Origin: an uncultured Lachnobacterium sp.
GTDB taxonomy: Bacteria > Bacillota > Clostridia > Lachnospirales > Lachnospiraceae
DNA: 10,396 bases
Assembly: GCA_900549895.1 (NCBI GenBank)
Contig: URQG01000043.1
Location: forward strand, 1 to 10,396
Reading direction: 5' to 3'
Below, one piece after another: positions 1 through 7,687 of the stretch. How positions within the stretch are numbered: the first letter of the stretch is position 1; each line of letters opens with the position of its first letter. The position numbers and the translations under genes were made by a program. The notes under the pieces were generated by a model. It ran no database searches. It was not told the DNA's origin and saw only the letters and a program-made list of their open reading frames with translations.

Positions 1-80
1 AGTCATTAGTTTTTGTGAGAAAGAAATTCATAACCTTGCTTTTGAGGGGTAAAATCTGCGATTACCAAAAAGGTTAAAAT

Positions 81-205
81 AAAGTGTGCGCTCGTCGCAC
101 ACTTTCGCGCGCGAGCGGTATGCTCAGCATAAACTTCATCTCCGCGAGCTGCGCATCCCCGCGGAGCGTTTTGATTCATAGGAAAGAATTTCCTATGAAT
201 CAAAA
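81..205. repeat. Cluster of inverted repeats, probable intergenic palindromic element
   Basis: Several perfect inverted repeats follow one another: 10-bp arms at 81-90 and 96-105 (aaagtgtgcg / cgcacacttt, 5-nt loop), a 13-nt odd palindrome at 119-131, 7-bp arms ctccgcg (140-146) and cgcggag (160-166), and the long palindrome at 169-205. The middle is clearly GC-richer than the flanks (cgcgcgcg at 106-113). To the left, 1-80 is AT-rich with a weaker nested pair (taacctt 31-37 with aaggtta 70-76; ggtaa 48-52 with ttacc 62-66). Reading the minus strand gives an open frame of about 70 codons over 6-218, but it has no ribosome binding site, encodes nothing I recognise, and is largely built from the palindromes, so I do not call a gene. 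I infer a repeat element or structured 3' tail. Whether it recurs in the genome cannot be seen here. Confidence 0.5.
169..205. repeat. Perfect 17-bp-arm palindrome
   Basis: Bases 169-185 pair perfectly with 189-205 around a 3-nt loop (gaa). The outer ends are TTTT and AAAA. The right arm shares its terminal A-tract (202-205) with the U-tract of the operon terminator, so the hairpin would form just downstream of the release site in minus-strand RNA. It may be a second or back-up hairpin, a transcript-end stabiliser or the end of a repeat element. It has no U-tract of its own in either direction beyond the paired bases. Confidence 0.7.
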
Positions 206-237
206 AAATAGCATCCACCGTCCCCGGTGAATGCTAT
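202..237 (-). terminator. Rho-independent terminator of the sugar operon
   Basis: On the minus strand a 13-bp stem (ATAGCATTCACCG with CGGTGGATGCTAT, one G-U pair) closes a GGGA loop and runs directly into seven U residues (plus-strand A202-A208). It begins 8 bp after the stop codon of the phosphorylase gene. Stem, tetraloop and U-tract are all textbook, so this is taken as the 3' end of the five-gene transcript. Confidence 0.93.
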
Positions 238-245
238 CTCCTAAC

Positions 246-1739
246 TCATATGCAATTGTTCGGCTCATTGGATTCAATCGTATATCTTCCGCTGTCAAAG
301 TCCACACGCAGTCTTGCGAACGCCTCACCGAGTTCCCATCCGATGGTAAGTAAAGCACCTTCACAATAAACCTCAACTTTGGCATCCTCCGAAAAAACAC
401 TCCATGTGTTCCGCATCCGGATCAACTCCAGCTGCTTTCTTACAATATCCTTCTGAAGACCGGAAACAATATCCTCATTCGATAAATTGGTGCGATTGAT
501 TTCTTTATGACCGGATTCTCCGGCACGCAGCACTGCTTCATGATCATTTTTTCCGGCAAACAGATCCAGATACCAGATCTGCGGCTTGCCCGGCATAAAC
601 ATCTGGATTGCCCGTGCCAGCAGCAGCTTGGCATCATCCTCTCCGAGCGCACTGTAATATGTGGCATTTACCTGATAATAAATGTTCTTCTGTCCATGAA
701 GATTCTTTACCATTCCGCCCCTTGATACGATCAGCCGGATCAACTCCTGTATATCCTCTTCCGGCAGGATTCCTTTCAGATCCAGAAGCGGGATTCCATC
801 ATGACATCCCAGCATATTGACCGTAGCAATCTTTTTTTCCACGATTTCCTTTGCCCATGCGGCAAGATAAACTCCCCGTTTGTGCTCAATCGCGTCAATG
901 ATAAGTCCCGGCAGGAAAAAATCATAGGCCGGATATCCCTTTTTTGCAAGTGTATCGTAAATTTTTTCTTCATACGCAGCATGAATTTCCGGCAAAAGCG
1001 TAAGTCCTGAGGGCTGCGCAAGATTCTTGATCTGCTGAAGAAAATCCCAGGTTTCCGGATCGTTCAAAAAACTCTTTTTCCCGGGTGTTTTCGGTGCATA
1101 GGCAAACGCATCGAGCCGCACGATGGAAGCTCCGTAAGAGGCAATTTTACCCAATGTATCGCAATAAAAATCCCAGACCTTCTGCGACTTGATATTTAAA
1201 TCCATCTGCCCCAAATACTCTCTGCCATGTACCTCCTGATAAAAAGTATTCCAATACGGTACTTTTTTCCCATCCGGAAACTCTACCATAAGAATCGGCA
1301 ATCCCGGCTTTCGGAAAAACATCTTTTTCAGATATTCTTCATCCGGCTGAATATACCCTTCTTCCGTCATCTTCCCATAGCCATCCCAAAACTGATTCCA
1401 GTTGATGAAAAAATTACGATATTCCGACTGTTCGCCTTTTGCCACAAGATCCTTAAATTGCGGTGATTGCGCAGATGCATGATTTAAAATAAAATCCAGC
1501 TTCAGATCTATTCCAAGTTCTTTCAACCGTTCCAGATCATCGCGCGACGCCAGTTCTTCGTTAAGTTCATAGTCGATCACAGAAAATCCCCGATCCAGAT
1601 CCGAATGGTACAGACTCGGCAGAATATAGAAAGAAGAAAACACATCCTTCATTTCCTCTTTTTCCAACAAATTTACAATATCTCCAAGTGTTCCGCCCAG
1701 GCTGTCCGGATATGCATTGAGCATCGGTTTATTGTTCAT
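246..1739 (-). CDS. spp: Sucrose 6F-phosphate phosphorylase (GH13_18)
   Basis: This is a 497-residue cytosolic GH13 subfamily 18 enzyme. Visible GH13 motifs are the nucleophile in VRLDAFAY (Asp210), the acid/base in LLPEIH (Glu251) and the transition-state His-Asp pair in LGCHDG (His313-Asp314). Length and motifs fit the sucrose phosphorylase family. The family splits into enzymes acting on sucrose and on sucrose 6F-phosphate; position directly after a sucrose kinase, as in the R. gnavus E1 locus with the characterised RgSPP, points to the latter, giving glucose 1-phosphate and fructose 6-phosphate. The substrate choice is inferred from context, since I cannot read the phosphate-binding residues with certainty. 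I chose the ATG at 1739, which has AAAGGA upstream, over an in-frame TTG at 1763 that lacks a Shine-Dalgarno. The start overlaps the end of agaSK by 11 bp, suggesting translational coupling. It is the last gene of the operon, with the terminator just after it. Confidence 0.88.
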   Translation of the reverse strand: MNNKPMLNAYPDSLGGTLGDIVNLLEKEEMKDVFSSFYILPSLYHSDLDRGFSVIDYELNEELASRDDLERLKELGIDLKLDFILNHASAQSPQFKDLVAKGEQSEYRNFFINWNQFWDGYGKMTEEGYIQPDEEYLKKMFFRKPGLPILMVEFPDGKKVPYWNTFYQEVHGREYLGQMDLNIKSQKVWDFYCDTLGKIASYGASIVRLDAFAYAPKTPGKKSFLNDPETWDFLQQIKNLAQPSGLTLLPEIHAAYEEKIYDTLAKKGYPAYDFFLPGLIIDAIEHKRGVYLAAWAKEIVEKKIATVNMLGCHDGIPLLDLKGILPEEDIQELIRLIVSRGGMVKNLHGQKNIYYQVNATYYSALGEDDAKLLLARAIQMFMPGKPQIWYLDLFAGKNDHEAVLRAGESGHKEINRTNLSNEDIVSGLQKDIVRKQLELIRMRNTWSVFSEDAKVEVYCEGALLTIGWELGEAFARLRVDFDSGRYTIESNEPNNCI

Positions 1740-4539
1740 AGACTTTTTTATCCTTTCCGACAATCAGTTTCGCACGATTGCGCTGCCGCTTTAATTTCTC
1801 ACCCTCAAGTTCCACGACCATATTGATAAACGGGCTTGCCGCATTGGCATCCCTGTTTCTGCGAATGCGTCTTTCTCTCGTTTCTTCCGGTGAACTTTCA
1901 AGAAAAACCGGTAGATCCACACCTTCTAGGTATTCACTTCCGCCATGTGTCCATTCGACAATAAGGACCCGGATTCCTTCAAAGGATGTCTCTTCCGAAA
2001 ATATTTCCCCGTCTTCCCTGCCCATATGGCGAAGTGTAATTGTGTTTTTTCCGGCATGAAAATCCGCAAGCACCTCATTGATACGGTCAAAATCAATTTC
2101 CTGCGGAGTTCCCAGATAGTCCCGCAGTCCGTCTTCACCGGACTCCTCAAAAATGCGCAGGCGCTCCTCATCATTGCGCTTCGGAATGCGATGCGGATAA
2201 TCATCTCCTCCCAGCAGGAAGCAGCCGATTCCATCATTTAACAAATATTGCTGCAACGCACCGGCAATCGTTGTCTTCCCGGATCCGGAGCCGCCGAACA
2301 GGCTAATGACCAGCCGCTCATGTTCCTGCTTGTCTTTACACCATGCTCCCACTTTCTCATACAAATGTAACGCCTCCGTCAATTCGACAAACGAGAACTG
2401 GTAAGCCTCATATTCGTGTTTGAAGAAAGGCAATACGATTCCTGTATGCATAAGCGCCGCACCGGAATATTGCTTTCCGCTATATTCTTCCAGATAGACA
2501 GCCTCCGGCTTTAAGCCACGCAGACGCACATAGACGGCTGCCTGATTTGCTTCCGCCATCAGCCGGACAACGCTGACCAGCGCACGATCCTGTTCCTTTG
2601 AAACCGACATCCATGCGGCGATCTCATCATGGATCGGATCGGACAGACGCCAGTAGGTACCCTCGTTGATCAGACGCTCATATTTCTTATAAGATGCAAT
2701 CTGCTCCCGGATCTGCTGCTTTTCTTCATCCGATAACAAAGCCGGATTCAGCTCATATCCAAAGGTTCCCGCCATCGCAGTCACGCCGCGGGTATGAAAG
2801 CTTGTAACCCTGCCGGTCTGATGATTCGGCACTGCAGACACATGCGCCCCCATCGCAGAGACCGGATAAAAGAAAGAAGTACCATACTGTATTCTTGTGC
2901 GGTTGATCGCATCCGTATTATCACTACACCAGATCTGTGGCGAATAATAAAGCATTCCTGCATCAAATCTTCCGCCGCCGCCGCTGCAGCCCTCCAGAAG
3001 CATATCCGGATAACGGCTCGTCAGGCGTTCCATAAAATCGTACACGCCAAGGACATAATCATAGGTAAGATTTCCCGCATACACATCTGCCATGCTCCGG
3101 TTCATGTCCCACTTGACATAATCAATCTCTCCCTGATCCAGCACTGCACAGATCTGCTCAAACACCTGATCCCGCACTTCTTTTCTGGAGAAATCGAGAA
3201 GCAGCTGATTTCTTGAACGGATCGGCTTTCTTCCCGGAATCTGAATTGCCCAGTCCGGATGCGCACGGTAGAGATCACTGTCCTCATTTACCATCTCCGG
3301 CTCGATCCAGATTCCGAATTTCACTCCCTGCTCATGCACACGCCGGATCAGTTCTGACAGACTGCCGCCAAGTTTTTTTTCATTGACGTACCAGTCCCCC
3401 AGCGAGGAATTATCATCATCACGTTTTCCAAACCAGCCATCATCCATGACAACCATATCAATGCCCAGAGAAGCAGCTTCTTTTGCCAGATTTACAATCG
3501 TCTCCCCGGTAAAATCAAAGTATGCAGCTTCCCAGCTGTTGATCAGTACCGGACGGCTCATGTGCACATACTTGCTGCGGCACACATGATTTCGAATACA
3601 ATTATGATACTGCTGCGACAAAGCAGACAGACCGTTTTGTGAATACGATAAGATCACTTCCGGAACTGTAAATGTATCGCCAGCTGCAAGCGGATAAGAA
3701 AACAGTTCATCATTTAAGCCCATAAGAAGGCGCGTCTGATTGTACTGATCCCGCTCTGCCTCACAGAAAAAGTTTCCACTGTATACCATAAGCATTCCGT
3801 AACAGTTTCCAGCCTCTTCCGTCGTTCCCTGCTCTGTCAGAATGACCGCCGGATTATACTGGTGACTGGAAGTGCCTCTTCGGCTTCCGAAAGCGATCGT
3901 TCCGTGGCCAAGCACTGTGCGTTCCACGTTCCGCTCAAAAGCATGCTTTCCATAGAAACGGATCACATCATAATTACCGCTTACGAAATCCAGACATGCC
4001 GCTGCTGCTTTCTCAATCGTAACCGTCTCTGTCCCTATGTTTCGGATCACAGCACTTCTTGTGATCACATCGGCTTCTTCGAGTACCCCATACAACAGAT
4101 GCACTTCCATTCCCGCATTCTCATCGGCAAGAACAATTTCAAGCGTCTGTGCTTCTGTTTCATCTGCCCATACCGCAGGAAGTCCCGGTAAAGCATATTT
4201 TCCTTTCCGGATTTCATGCTTTTTATAAAGCAGATTGGTGCTTTCTATCCCTCTGCTATTCTTGATGTCAAGCGCAATATTGCGGTAATCACCGGTTCCA
4301 AGCGTTGGAAATTCCTGCGGAAGCGCGTCCAGTGAATAGGTACGGTCCGCACCTGCGGCATACGGATTTCCCGAAAATCCACGGTCCGCGTAAGTCAGCA
4401 CATATTCCATGGAACTATTATTTTTTGCTCCATAATACAAATGAAGCAAATAACCAAGCGAATCCACCTGCATCTGATAGGTGCTGTGCTTTGTGTGTAA
4501 TGTAAAAATTCTTTTATTCGGATTGTATATAATTGCCAT
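1729..4539 (-). CDS. agaSK: Bifunctional alpha-galactosidase/sucrose kinase AgaSK
   Basis: This 936-residue cytosolic protein (no signal peptide) joins two enzymes. Residues 1 to about 720 are a full-length GH36 alpha-galactosidase: N-terminal beta-sandwich, then a catalytic barrel with VMDDGWFG (365-371), the nucleophile Asp478 in YVKWDMNR, GCSGGGGRFD (517-526) and the acid/base motif CSDNTD (538-543). Residues about 743-936 form a P-loop kinase of the uridine-kinase/phosphoribulokinase type, with Walker A GGSGSGKTT (749-757) and the acidic GGDDYPHR segment (777-784). This layout and length match AgaSK of Ruminococcus gnavus E1, which hydrolyses raffinose-family sugars and phosphorylates the released sucrose with ATP. 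The start ATG has AGAGGT about 7 nt upstream and lies 18 bp after the second permease gene. The reading frame is continuous across both domains, so the fusion is not an obvious assembly error. The product probably passes to the phosphorylase encoded next. Confidence 0.95.
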   Translation of the reverse strand: MAIIYNPNKRIFTLHTKHSTYQMQVDSLGYLLHLYYGAKNNSSMEYVLTYADRGFSGNPYAAGADRTYSLDALPQEFPTLGTGDYRNIALDIKNSRGIESTNLLYKKHEIRKGKYALPGLPAVWADETEAQTLEIVLADENAGMEVHLLYGVLEEADVITRSAVIRNIGTETVTIEKAAAACLDFVSGNYDVIRFYGKHAFERNVERTVLGHGTIAFGSRRGTSSHQYNPAVILTEQGTTEEAGNCYGMLMVYSGNFFCEAERDQYNQTRLLMGLNDELFSYPLAAGDTFTVPEVILSYSQNGLSALSQQYHNCIRNHVCRSKYVHMSRPVLINSWEAAYFDFTGETIVNLAKEAASLGIDMVVMDDGWFGKRDDDNSSLGDWYVNEKKLGGSLSELIRRVHEQGVKFGIWIEPEMVNEDSDLYRAHPDWAIQIPGRKPIRSRNQLLLDFSRKEVRDQVFEQICAVLDQGEIDYVKWDMNRSMADVYAGNLTYDYVLGVYDFMERLTSRYPDMLLEGCSGGGGRFDAGMLYYSPQIWCSDNTDAINRTRIQYGTSFFYPVSAMGAHVSAVPNHQTGRVTSFHTRGVTAMAGTFGYELNPALLSDEEKQQIREQIASYKKYERLINEGTYWRLSDPIHDEIAAWMSVSKEQDRALVSVVRLMAEANQAAVYVRLRGLKPEAVYLEEYSGKQYSGAALMHTGIVLPFFKHEYEAYQFSFVELTEALHLYEKVGAWCKDKQEHERLVISLFGGSGSGKTTIAGALQQYLLNDGIGCFLLGGDDYPHRIPKRNDEERLRIFEESGEDGLRDYLGTPQEIDFDRINEVLADFHAGKNTITLRHMGREDGEIFSEETSFEGIRVLIVEWTHGGSEYLEGVDLPVFLESSPEETRERRIRRNRDANAASPFINMVVELEGEKLKRQRNRAKLIVGKDKKVYEQ
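1751..1756 (-). promoter_or_regulatory. Ribosome binding site for the phosphorylase gene
   Basis: The minus strand reads AAAGGA followed by about 11 nt to the ATG at 1739, inside the last codons of agaSK. The alternative upstream TTG (1763) has no purine-rich site before it, so this element decides the start. Confidence 0.6.
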
Positions 4540-4557
4540 ATCATAACCTCTTTTTAT

Positions 4558-5397
4558 TTATCCTTTAACCGCACCATTTGCCACACCGTTTAAAATCTGC
4601 TTCTGACAGATCACGTAGAAGATCAGAATCGGAATCAATGCCAGAATATAAGAAGCAAACGCCAGATTATAGTTCGTTCCAAACTGTGTCTGGAAATTCA
4701 GCTGTGCGAGTGGCAGCGTATTCTGTCCGGTTCCTGACATGATCACAAGCGGGGTCATGACATCATTCCATGTACCGAGTGCCGTCAGGATTGCGACCGT
4801 CGCATGCATCGGTTTCATCATCGGAAATACGACCCTCCAATACGTTGTCCAGGTGCTTGCACCATCGATATCCGCAGCTTCTTCCAGCGCTACCGGAATA
4901 TTCTTCAGATATCCACTATAGAGCAGTACATTCATCGGCATATAAAATACCAGATAAAGGATGATAACACCCGCACGGTTTCCAAGCCCCATATGCGCCG
5001 TCTGTTTTACAAGCGGCATCATCAGAATTGAAAATGGCACAAACATACCACTTACGATATACAGATAAATAAATCGAAAACTCTTCTTTCTCGCCATCCC
5101 CCGTCCGATCACATATCCTGCGATGGAATGGATCAGAATTGCCAAAGCGATCGTCACCAATGTAATCAAAAGACTGTTGCCCAGAGAATGCCAGAAATCC
5201 GTCACTTCCATTGCCTGACGGAAGTTATCCAGACTCCATTGTTTCGGAAAAGCAAGCGCCCCTGCCACATCGTTGGTCATATCACTCGGCTGTTTGAATG
5301 CAATGATCACAGCCATATACAATGGAAAAAACACCGTAACAGTTCCAAGGATCAAAACAATGGTAAGTACCCAGTTGGTTTTCTTTTTCATTTCCAT
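4558..5397 (-). CDS. Sugar ABC transporter permease, MsmG/MalG type
   Basis: This 279-residue inner-membrane protein has about six hydrophobic segments; the first is at roughly 9-33, after a short basic N-terminus. The EAA loop that docks on the ATPase is clear at about 168-196 (ALEEAADIDGAS, then FPMMKP). The C-terminus GVANGAVKG is typical of this carbohydrate-uptake-1 family permease. It forms the channel with the permease encoded just upstream. Its ATG shares one base with the upstream stop (TAATG), and AAGGAGGAA lies about 8 nt before the start, so the two subunits are probably made in coupled amounts. A second in-frame ATG at codon 3 is less well spaced. Raffinose-family sugar as cargo is inferred from agaSK; the sequence itself only says di/oligosaccharide-type permease. 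Confidence 0.93.
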   Translation of the reverse strand: MEMKKKTNWVLTIVLILGTVTVFFPLYMAVIIAFKQPSDMTNDVAGALAFPKQWSLDNFRQAMEVTDFWHSLGNSLLITLVTIALAILIHSIAGYVIGRGMARKKSFRFIYLYIVSGMFVPFSILMMPLVKQTAHMGLGNRAGVIILYLVFYMPMNVLLYSGYLKNIPVALEEAADIDGASTWTTYWRVVFPMMKPMHATVAILTALGTWNDVMTPLVIMSGTGQNTLPLAQLNFQTQFGTNYNLAFASYILALIPILIFYVICQKQILNGVANGAVKG

Positions 5398-6272
5398 TAT
5401 AACTGTTCCTCCTTCTTATTCATAACGACCATCTGAAACAGAGAGATTGCCACGATCACAACAAAGAAAATAACCGCATTCGCACTCTGGAATCCAAACT
5501 GTCCGCCATCCATACCATTTCTGTAGATCAGATAAGAAATGGATTCTGTACTCTGCGCCGGTCCACCCTTGGTCAAGGACATAATCTGATCAAATACCAT
5601 AAGGAAATTCTTGGTGCTAAGCACTAAATTGATCGTAACAAAAGGCATCACAAGTGGAAATGTCACCTTCCAGAACTGCTTCCAGCTGCTTGCACCATCA
5701 AGCATGCTTGCCTCGTACACTTCCTCCGGAACGGTCTGCAGACCGGAGATATAAATAATCGTATTCATCGCGACCGCCTGCCATACACCAACGATCAGCA
5801 CGCCGATCCATGCATATTTCTCACTGGCAAGGATACTGTTCTGCAGGAAACCAATGTGAAAAACATTTCCCACAGCCGGAAGAATATAAGTAAAAATGAA
5901 ACTGAAAATATAGCCGATAACAAGTCCGCCTAAAATATTTGGCACAAAGTAGATTCCGCGGAGTGCGCTCTTGCAGCGGATACTGCTGTTGAGTCCCACT
6001 GCCATCATAAGGCTGAGCACATTGACAAGAATGGTGCCGGCCAGTGCATATTTAAATGTAAACAGATAGCTTTTTCCAACCCGCGCATCGGTAAACAGAT
6101 CCATATAATTTCGGAAACCGACGTAATCATACGAACCATAGCCTTTATAATTTGTAAAGCTGTAAATCACACCTTTGATCATCGGCAGTGTATTAAACGC
6201 AAAGAACAAAATCACAACGGGTATCACGACTGCCCAGAATGTTTTATCCCTGTTTGACACTTTTCTTTTCAT
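5397..6272 (-). CDS. Sugar ABC transporter permease, MsmF/MalF type
   Basis: This 291-residue membrane protein has a first transmembrane helix at about 11-32 and further hydrophobic segments to the C-terminus. The EAA motif is at about 184-210 (VYEASMLDGASSW, then FPLVMP). A segment with KGGPAQSTE near 235-243 is usual in this permease family. It pairs with the next gene's product to form the transmembrane channel for the binding protein encoded upstream. Its ATG overlaps the stop of the binding-protein gene by four bases (ATGA) and AGGAGG sits 7 nt before the start, so it is translationally coupled and well expressed in principle. Its substrate, probably raffinose, stachyose or related alpha-galactosides, is inferred from the operon. 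Confidence 0.93.
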   Translation of the reverse strand: MKRKVSNRDKTFWAVVIPVVILFFAFNTLPMIKGVIYSFTNYKGYGSYDYVGFRNYMDLFTDARVGKSYLFTFKYALAGTILVNVLSLMMAVGLNSSIRCKSALRGIYFVPNILGGLVIGYIFSFIFTYILPAVGNVFHIGFLQNSILASEKYAWIGVLIVGVWQAVAMNTIIYISGLQTVPEEVYEASMLDGASSWKQFWKVTFPLVMPFVTINLVLSTKNFLMVFDQIMSLTKGGPAQSTESISYLIYRNGMDGGQFGFQSANAVIFFVVIVAISLFQMVVMNKKEEQL

Positions 6273-7570
6273 TGTGCATCCTCCTGTTCATTCTGATAAT
6301 CCTGTACTTTTCGGATCAGATCCCGATTGTAGCGCTTCCAGTCCGAATCGAATTTTTTCAAAAACTTATCCTGTGCATTGTCACTTGTATCAAGCAGGAA
6401 TGTCTGGATCATAGCATCCACGCTCATCTCACTCGGATAATGATGATCCTGATAATCCGCCATCCGGTTGTTCTCGATATAGTCTTTCATATCTTCAAGT
6501 GTTTCCGGAATCGCAAAATTTCCATCCTTGCAGGCAATTCCTCCCTGAGCATCCAGATAAATCTGAATCGTCTCATCGTCATACAGATATTTTAATACCT
6601 CATATGCCGCTTCTTTGTTTTTGCAGGCCTTCATCACCGAGAACTGCAGATCAATTCCGGAATTGAGAACATTGTCCGCCTCATTCTCATTTGCCGGAAA
6701 TGTAAAGGAACCGATATTCATATCCGGATTCACCGATTTAATCTGTGGTATCGCATAACTTCCGATCGGATACATCGCAGATTCTCCGCGTGCAAAAGCG
6801 GTGCAGGCATCGTTATAGCCATACGCATATGGATTTTTTTCCGCATAATCCAATATCGCACGCATTTTTTCAGCAACCGGTCCATAAGTTTCTGAAAAGG
6901 TCGTATTTCCCATATTTACCTGATTGCAGGTATCTGAATCCGTAAGTCCGACAGCCAAGGCATTCCACGGAGCCAGACAGGTCCATGTGTCCTTAAATCC
7001 CAGATACAGCGGAAGTGTTCCACTCTCCCCTATCGTGTCACACAAAGCGGTAAACTCACTCCATGTTGCCGGTACTTTCCACCCATTCTCTTCAAACAGA
7101 TCCTTGTTGTAAAGAATGCCGGCCGCGTTTGCAACATATGGAAGTGCATATACCCCTTCTTTTGGTATAAACTCCAATTCCTTATCCATATCAAGATACG
7201 CCTGCTTCACGGTTTTCACCTCATCCAGATCCGAAATATCTTCAAACAGATCTGCATCCAGAAAATTGGAATAATTGATATCTCCACCGATTGCGATAAT
7301 ATCCGGATAGTCTTCACGGATGAAACGCGTTTTCAAAATTGTCATAGCTTCATTTGGAGATGATATCGTCAAATGAATGTCTTCATGTGTTTCATTGAAT
7401 CTCTTCTCAATTTCTTCAAACGCGGCAACCGCTTCCGGCTTGTAAGAAACCACTTCAATTTCTGTCTTACCACTTGAACCTTTGCCACTTCCGCATCCTG
7501 TAGCACCAGTCACGCCGATTCCCAATGCCAGTGCAAGCGCCACACTGCGACAAATACTCTTTTTTGCCAT
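6269..7570 (-). CDS. Extracellular sugar-binding lipoprotein of an ABC transporter (MsmE/RafE-like)
   Basis: This 433-residue cluster-B solute-binding protein would sit outside the membrane, anchored by lipid. It has a lipoprotein signal: basic MAKKSICR, a hydrophobic stretch from about 9 to 20, then ATGC with the lipidated Cys at residue 26, followed by a Gly/Ser/Lys-rich linker. The mature part has family features such as EIEVVSYKPEA at the start and YALPYVANAAGILYNKDLF in the middle. I chose the ATG at 7570, preceded by AAGGAAG with 5-nt spacing. A frame extending to 7660 would add 30 residues ahead of the signal peptide and run through the promoter, so it is rejected. It is the first gene of the operon and should capture alpha-galactoside oligosaccharides for the two permeases. 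The ligand is inferred from agaSK, not from binding residues. Confidence 0.92.
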   Translation of the reverse strand: MAKKSICRSVALALALGIGVTGATGCGSGKGSSGKTEIEVVSYKPEAVAAFEEIEKRFNETHEDIHLTISSPNEAMTILKTRFIREDYPDIIAIGGDINYSNFLDADLFEDISDLDEVKTVKQAYLDMDKELEFIPKEGVYALPYVANAAGILYNKDLFEENGWKVPATWSEFTALCDTIGESGTLPLYLGFKDTWTCLAPWNALAVGLTDSDTCNQVNMGNTTFSETYGPVAEKMRAILDYAEKNPYAYGYNDACTAFARGESAMYPIGSYAIPQIKSVNPDMNIGSFTFPANENEADNVLNSGIDLQFSVMKACKNKEAAYEVLKYLYDDETIQIYLDAQGGIACKDGNFAIPETLEDMKDYIENNRMADYQDHHYPSEMSVDAMIQTFLLDTSDNAQDKFLKKFDSDWKRYNRDLIRKVQDYQNEQEDAQ

Positions 7571-7575
7571 ATCTT

Positions 7576-7582
7576 CTTCCTT
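7576..7582 (-). promoter_or_regulatory. Ribosome binding site of the binding-protein gene
   Basis: The minus strand carries AAGGAAG five nt before the ATG at 7570. It fixes the start at the signal peptide rather than at upstream in-frame ATGs near 7660. Confidence 0.7.
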
Positions 7583-7616
7583 TCTCCGCTTTGTTTTGCT
7601 TTCTTTTAATAAATCA

Positions 7617-7625
7617 ATTATAACA
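7617..7625 (-). promoter_or_regulatory. Extended -10 promoter of the sugar operon
   Basis: The minus strand reads TGTTATAAT, a perfect TGnTATAAT extended -10. It predicts transcription start near 7610 and a 5' leader of about 40 nt. No good -35 hexamer lies 16-18 bp upstream (the region reads TTTTTG), which fits a promoter that needs an activator, as expected beside an AraC-family gene. Confidence 0.7.
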
Positions 7626-7641
7626 TACCCTTTTGCATACA

Positions 7642-7686
7642 AAAATAGCATCATTTTCATTGTTTTATGTCAAAATGCGATATTTT
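7642..7686. promoter_or_regulatory. Candidate operator pair for the AraC-family regulator
   Basis: Two similar dyads occur: aaaatagcatcatttt (7642-7657) and aaaatgcgatatttt (7672-7686). Both are AAAAT...ATTTT around a GC-containing core, and their starts are 30 bp apart, about three helical turns. The first would overlap the -35 region of the operon promoter; the second lies just upstream of the regulator's own extended -10. This arrangement would suit activation of the operon and feedback on the regulator. The repeat is visible; the binding role is inference. Confidence 0.35.
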
Positions 7687-7687
7687 G

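Noticed and set aside
6..218. Open frame of about 70 codons on the minus strand in the intergenic region
   Set aside because: No ribosome binding site, no recognisable family, and most of it is made of inverted-repeat DNA; it also starts inside the operon terminator.
2794..3216. 140-codon open frame on the plus strand, opposite agaSK
   Set aside because: It lies wholly within the GH36 catalytic domain on the other strand, has no recognisable motifs and is a shadow of the real gene.
7571..7660. 30-residue N-terminal extension of the sugar-binding protein
   Set aside because: It runs through the extended -10 promoter, lacks a ribosome binding site and would bury the lipoprotein signal peptide.
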